DNA from: an uncultured Clostridia bacterium | GTDB taxonomy: Bacteria; Bacillota; Clostridia; UBA1381 | Direction of reading: 5' to 3' | Assembly: GCA_910585795.1 (NCBI GenBank) | Contig: CAJUFV010000260.1 | Span: 1-5,370 of the forward strand | DNA length: 5,370 nucleotides | In this document: piece by piece, positions 5,022-5,370 of the stretch | How positions within the stretch are numbered: position 1 is the stretch's first letter | Layout: every line of letters begins with the position of its first letter | Translations under genes and position numbers: made by a program | Notes under the pieces: generated by a model | The model's database searches: none | Told to the model about the DNA's origin: nothing | The model's input: the letters and a program-made list of their open reading frames with translations, nothing else

Positions 5022-5370
5022 ATGGTTGATAATGATTGTATGTTAAGCTTTATCAGCAGGCTAAAGAGGCATTATGATGAATGCGGAGAAAAAGCTTTTG
5101 CAGAGTTGTCTTATATGCTTTTGGATGAAGAAACCGAATTTTTATTTTATGAGACTATAAATGAGAGCGATTTTCTGGTTTCTATAGAATATGATGAGAA
5201 AAAATATATTTGCAGATACTTTTTTTCGAGTGAGAACATGACAGAGTATTACAAACTTGCGAAAAAGATAGGCAGGCTGAAGGGCTGGAGTAATAAGGAA
5301 AACAAATACATAAGAGAGGCGTTAAATTATACATTGAAACGCTTAGATAAAATAGATACATGCGGTTGCT
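5022..5370 (+). CDS. Unrecognised protein, 3' end outside the window
   Basis: An open frame starts at the ATG at 5022 and runs for 116 codons to the right edge without a stop, so only its N-terminal part is seen. TAAGGAG (5008-5014), which begins with the stop codon of the previous gene, sits seven bases before the ATG and strongly supports this start. The visible protein begins MVDNDCMLSFISRLKRHYDE, has an acidic middle (LLDEETEFLFYETINESDF), then a strand-like IEYDEKKYICRYFF, and ends in a basic helical region containing KKIGRLKGW and REALNYTLKRL. I recognise no domain. Codon use and AT content match the neighbours. It is probably another accessory gene in the same operon. Confidence 0.7.
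   Translation, partial: MVDNDCMLSFISRLKRHYDECGEKAFAELSYMLLDEETEFLFYETINESDFLVSIEYDEKKYICRYFFSSENMTEYYKLAKKIGRLKGWSNKENKYIREALNYTLKRLDKIDTCGC

Overview
The window is a tightly packed, single-strand block of seven plus-strand genes. It is most likely part of an integrative/conjugative element or plasmid of a low-GC Firmicute, probably an anaerobic gut-type Clostridium relative. The evidence for the host is AT-rich DNA, strong TAAGGAGG-type ribosome binding sites at most starts, short gaps or overlaps between genes, and protein families typical of conjugative elements rather than of a chromosomal core. No integrase, relaxase, tRNA, rRNA or CRISPR array is visible, so the type and ends of the element cannot be fixed.

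Layout. Positions 1-60 hold the probable rho-independent terminator of an upstream gene. A short sigma-70 region 2-like protein follows (94-561). After a 67-base gap comes the core of the window: a JAMM/JAB metalloprotease-like protein with an acidic repeat-bearing N-terminus (629-2059), overlapped by a ThiF/E1-like adenylating enzyme (2040-2780), which is fused by a TGATG stop/start to a DUF6094-type adenine-methyltransferase-like protein (2780-4138). Downstream are a protein whose C-terminal half belongs to a widespread mobile-element family (4164-4718), an unrecognised 96-residue protein (4720-5010), and an unrecognised protein that runs off the right edge (5022-5370). No gene-free stretch exceeds 93 bases.

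How the genes fit together. The JAB and ThiF proteins both resemble the corresponding members of the PRTRC (ParB-Related, ThiF-Related Cassette) system known mainly from proteobacterial mobile elements: PRTRC protein A and PRTRC ThiF. Their overlap implies coupled translation. This pairs an E1-like activating enzyme with a JAB peptidase, the logic of ubiquitin-like modification, but no free ubiquitin-like protein is evident here. A conserved-looking middle region of the JAB protein has a by-eye beta-beta-alpha-beta order and could be a fused beta-grasp domain; this is speculative. The methyltransferase-like gene is translationally tied to the pair, suggesting that DNA or nucleic-acid modification and the E1/JAB pair are used together, perhaps in maintenance or transfer of the element. 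The biological role of PRTRC cassettes is not established, so no pathway is asserted.
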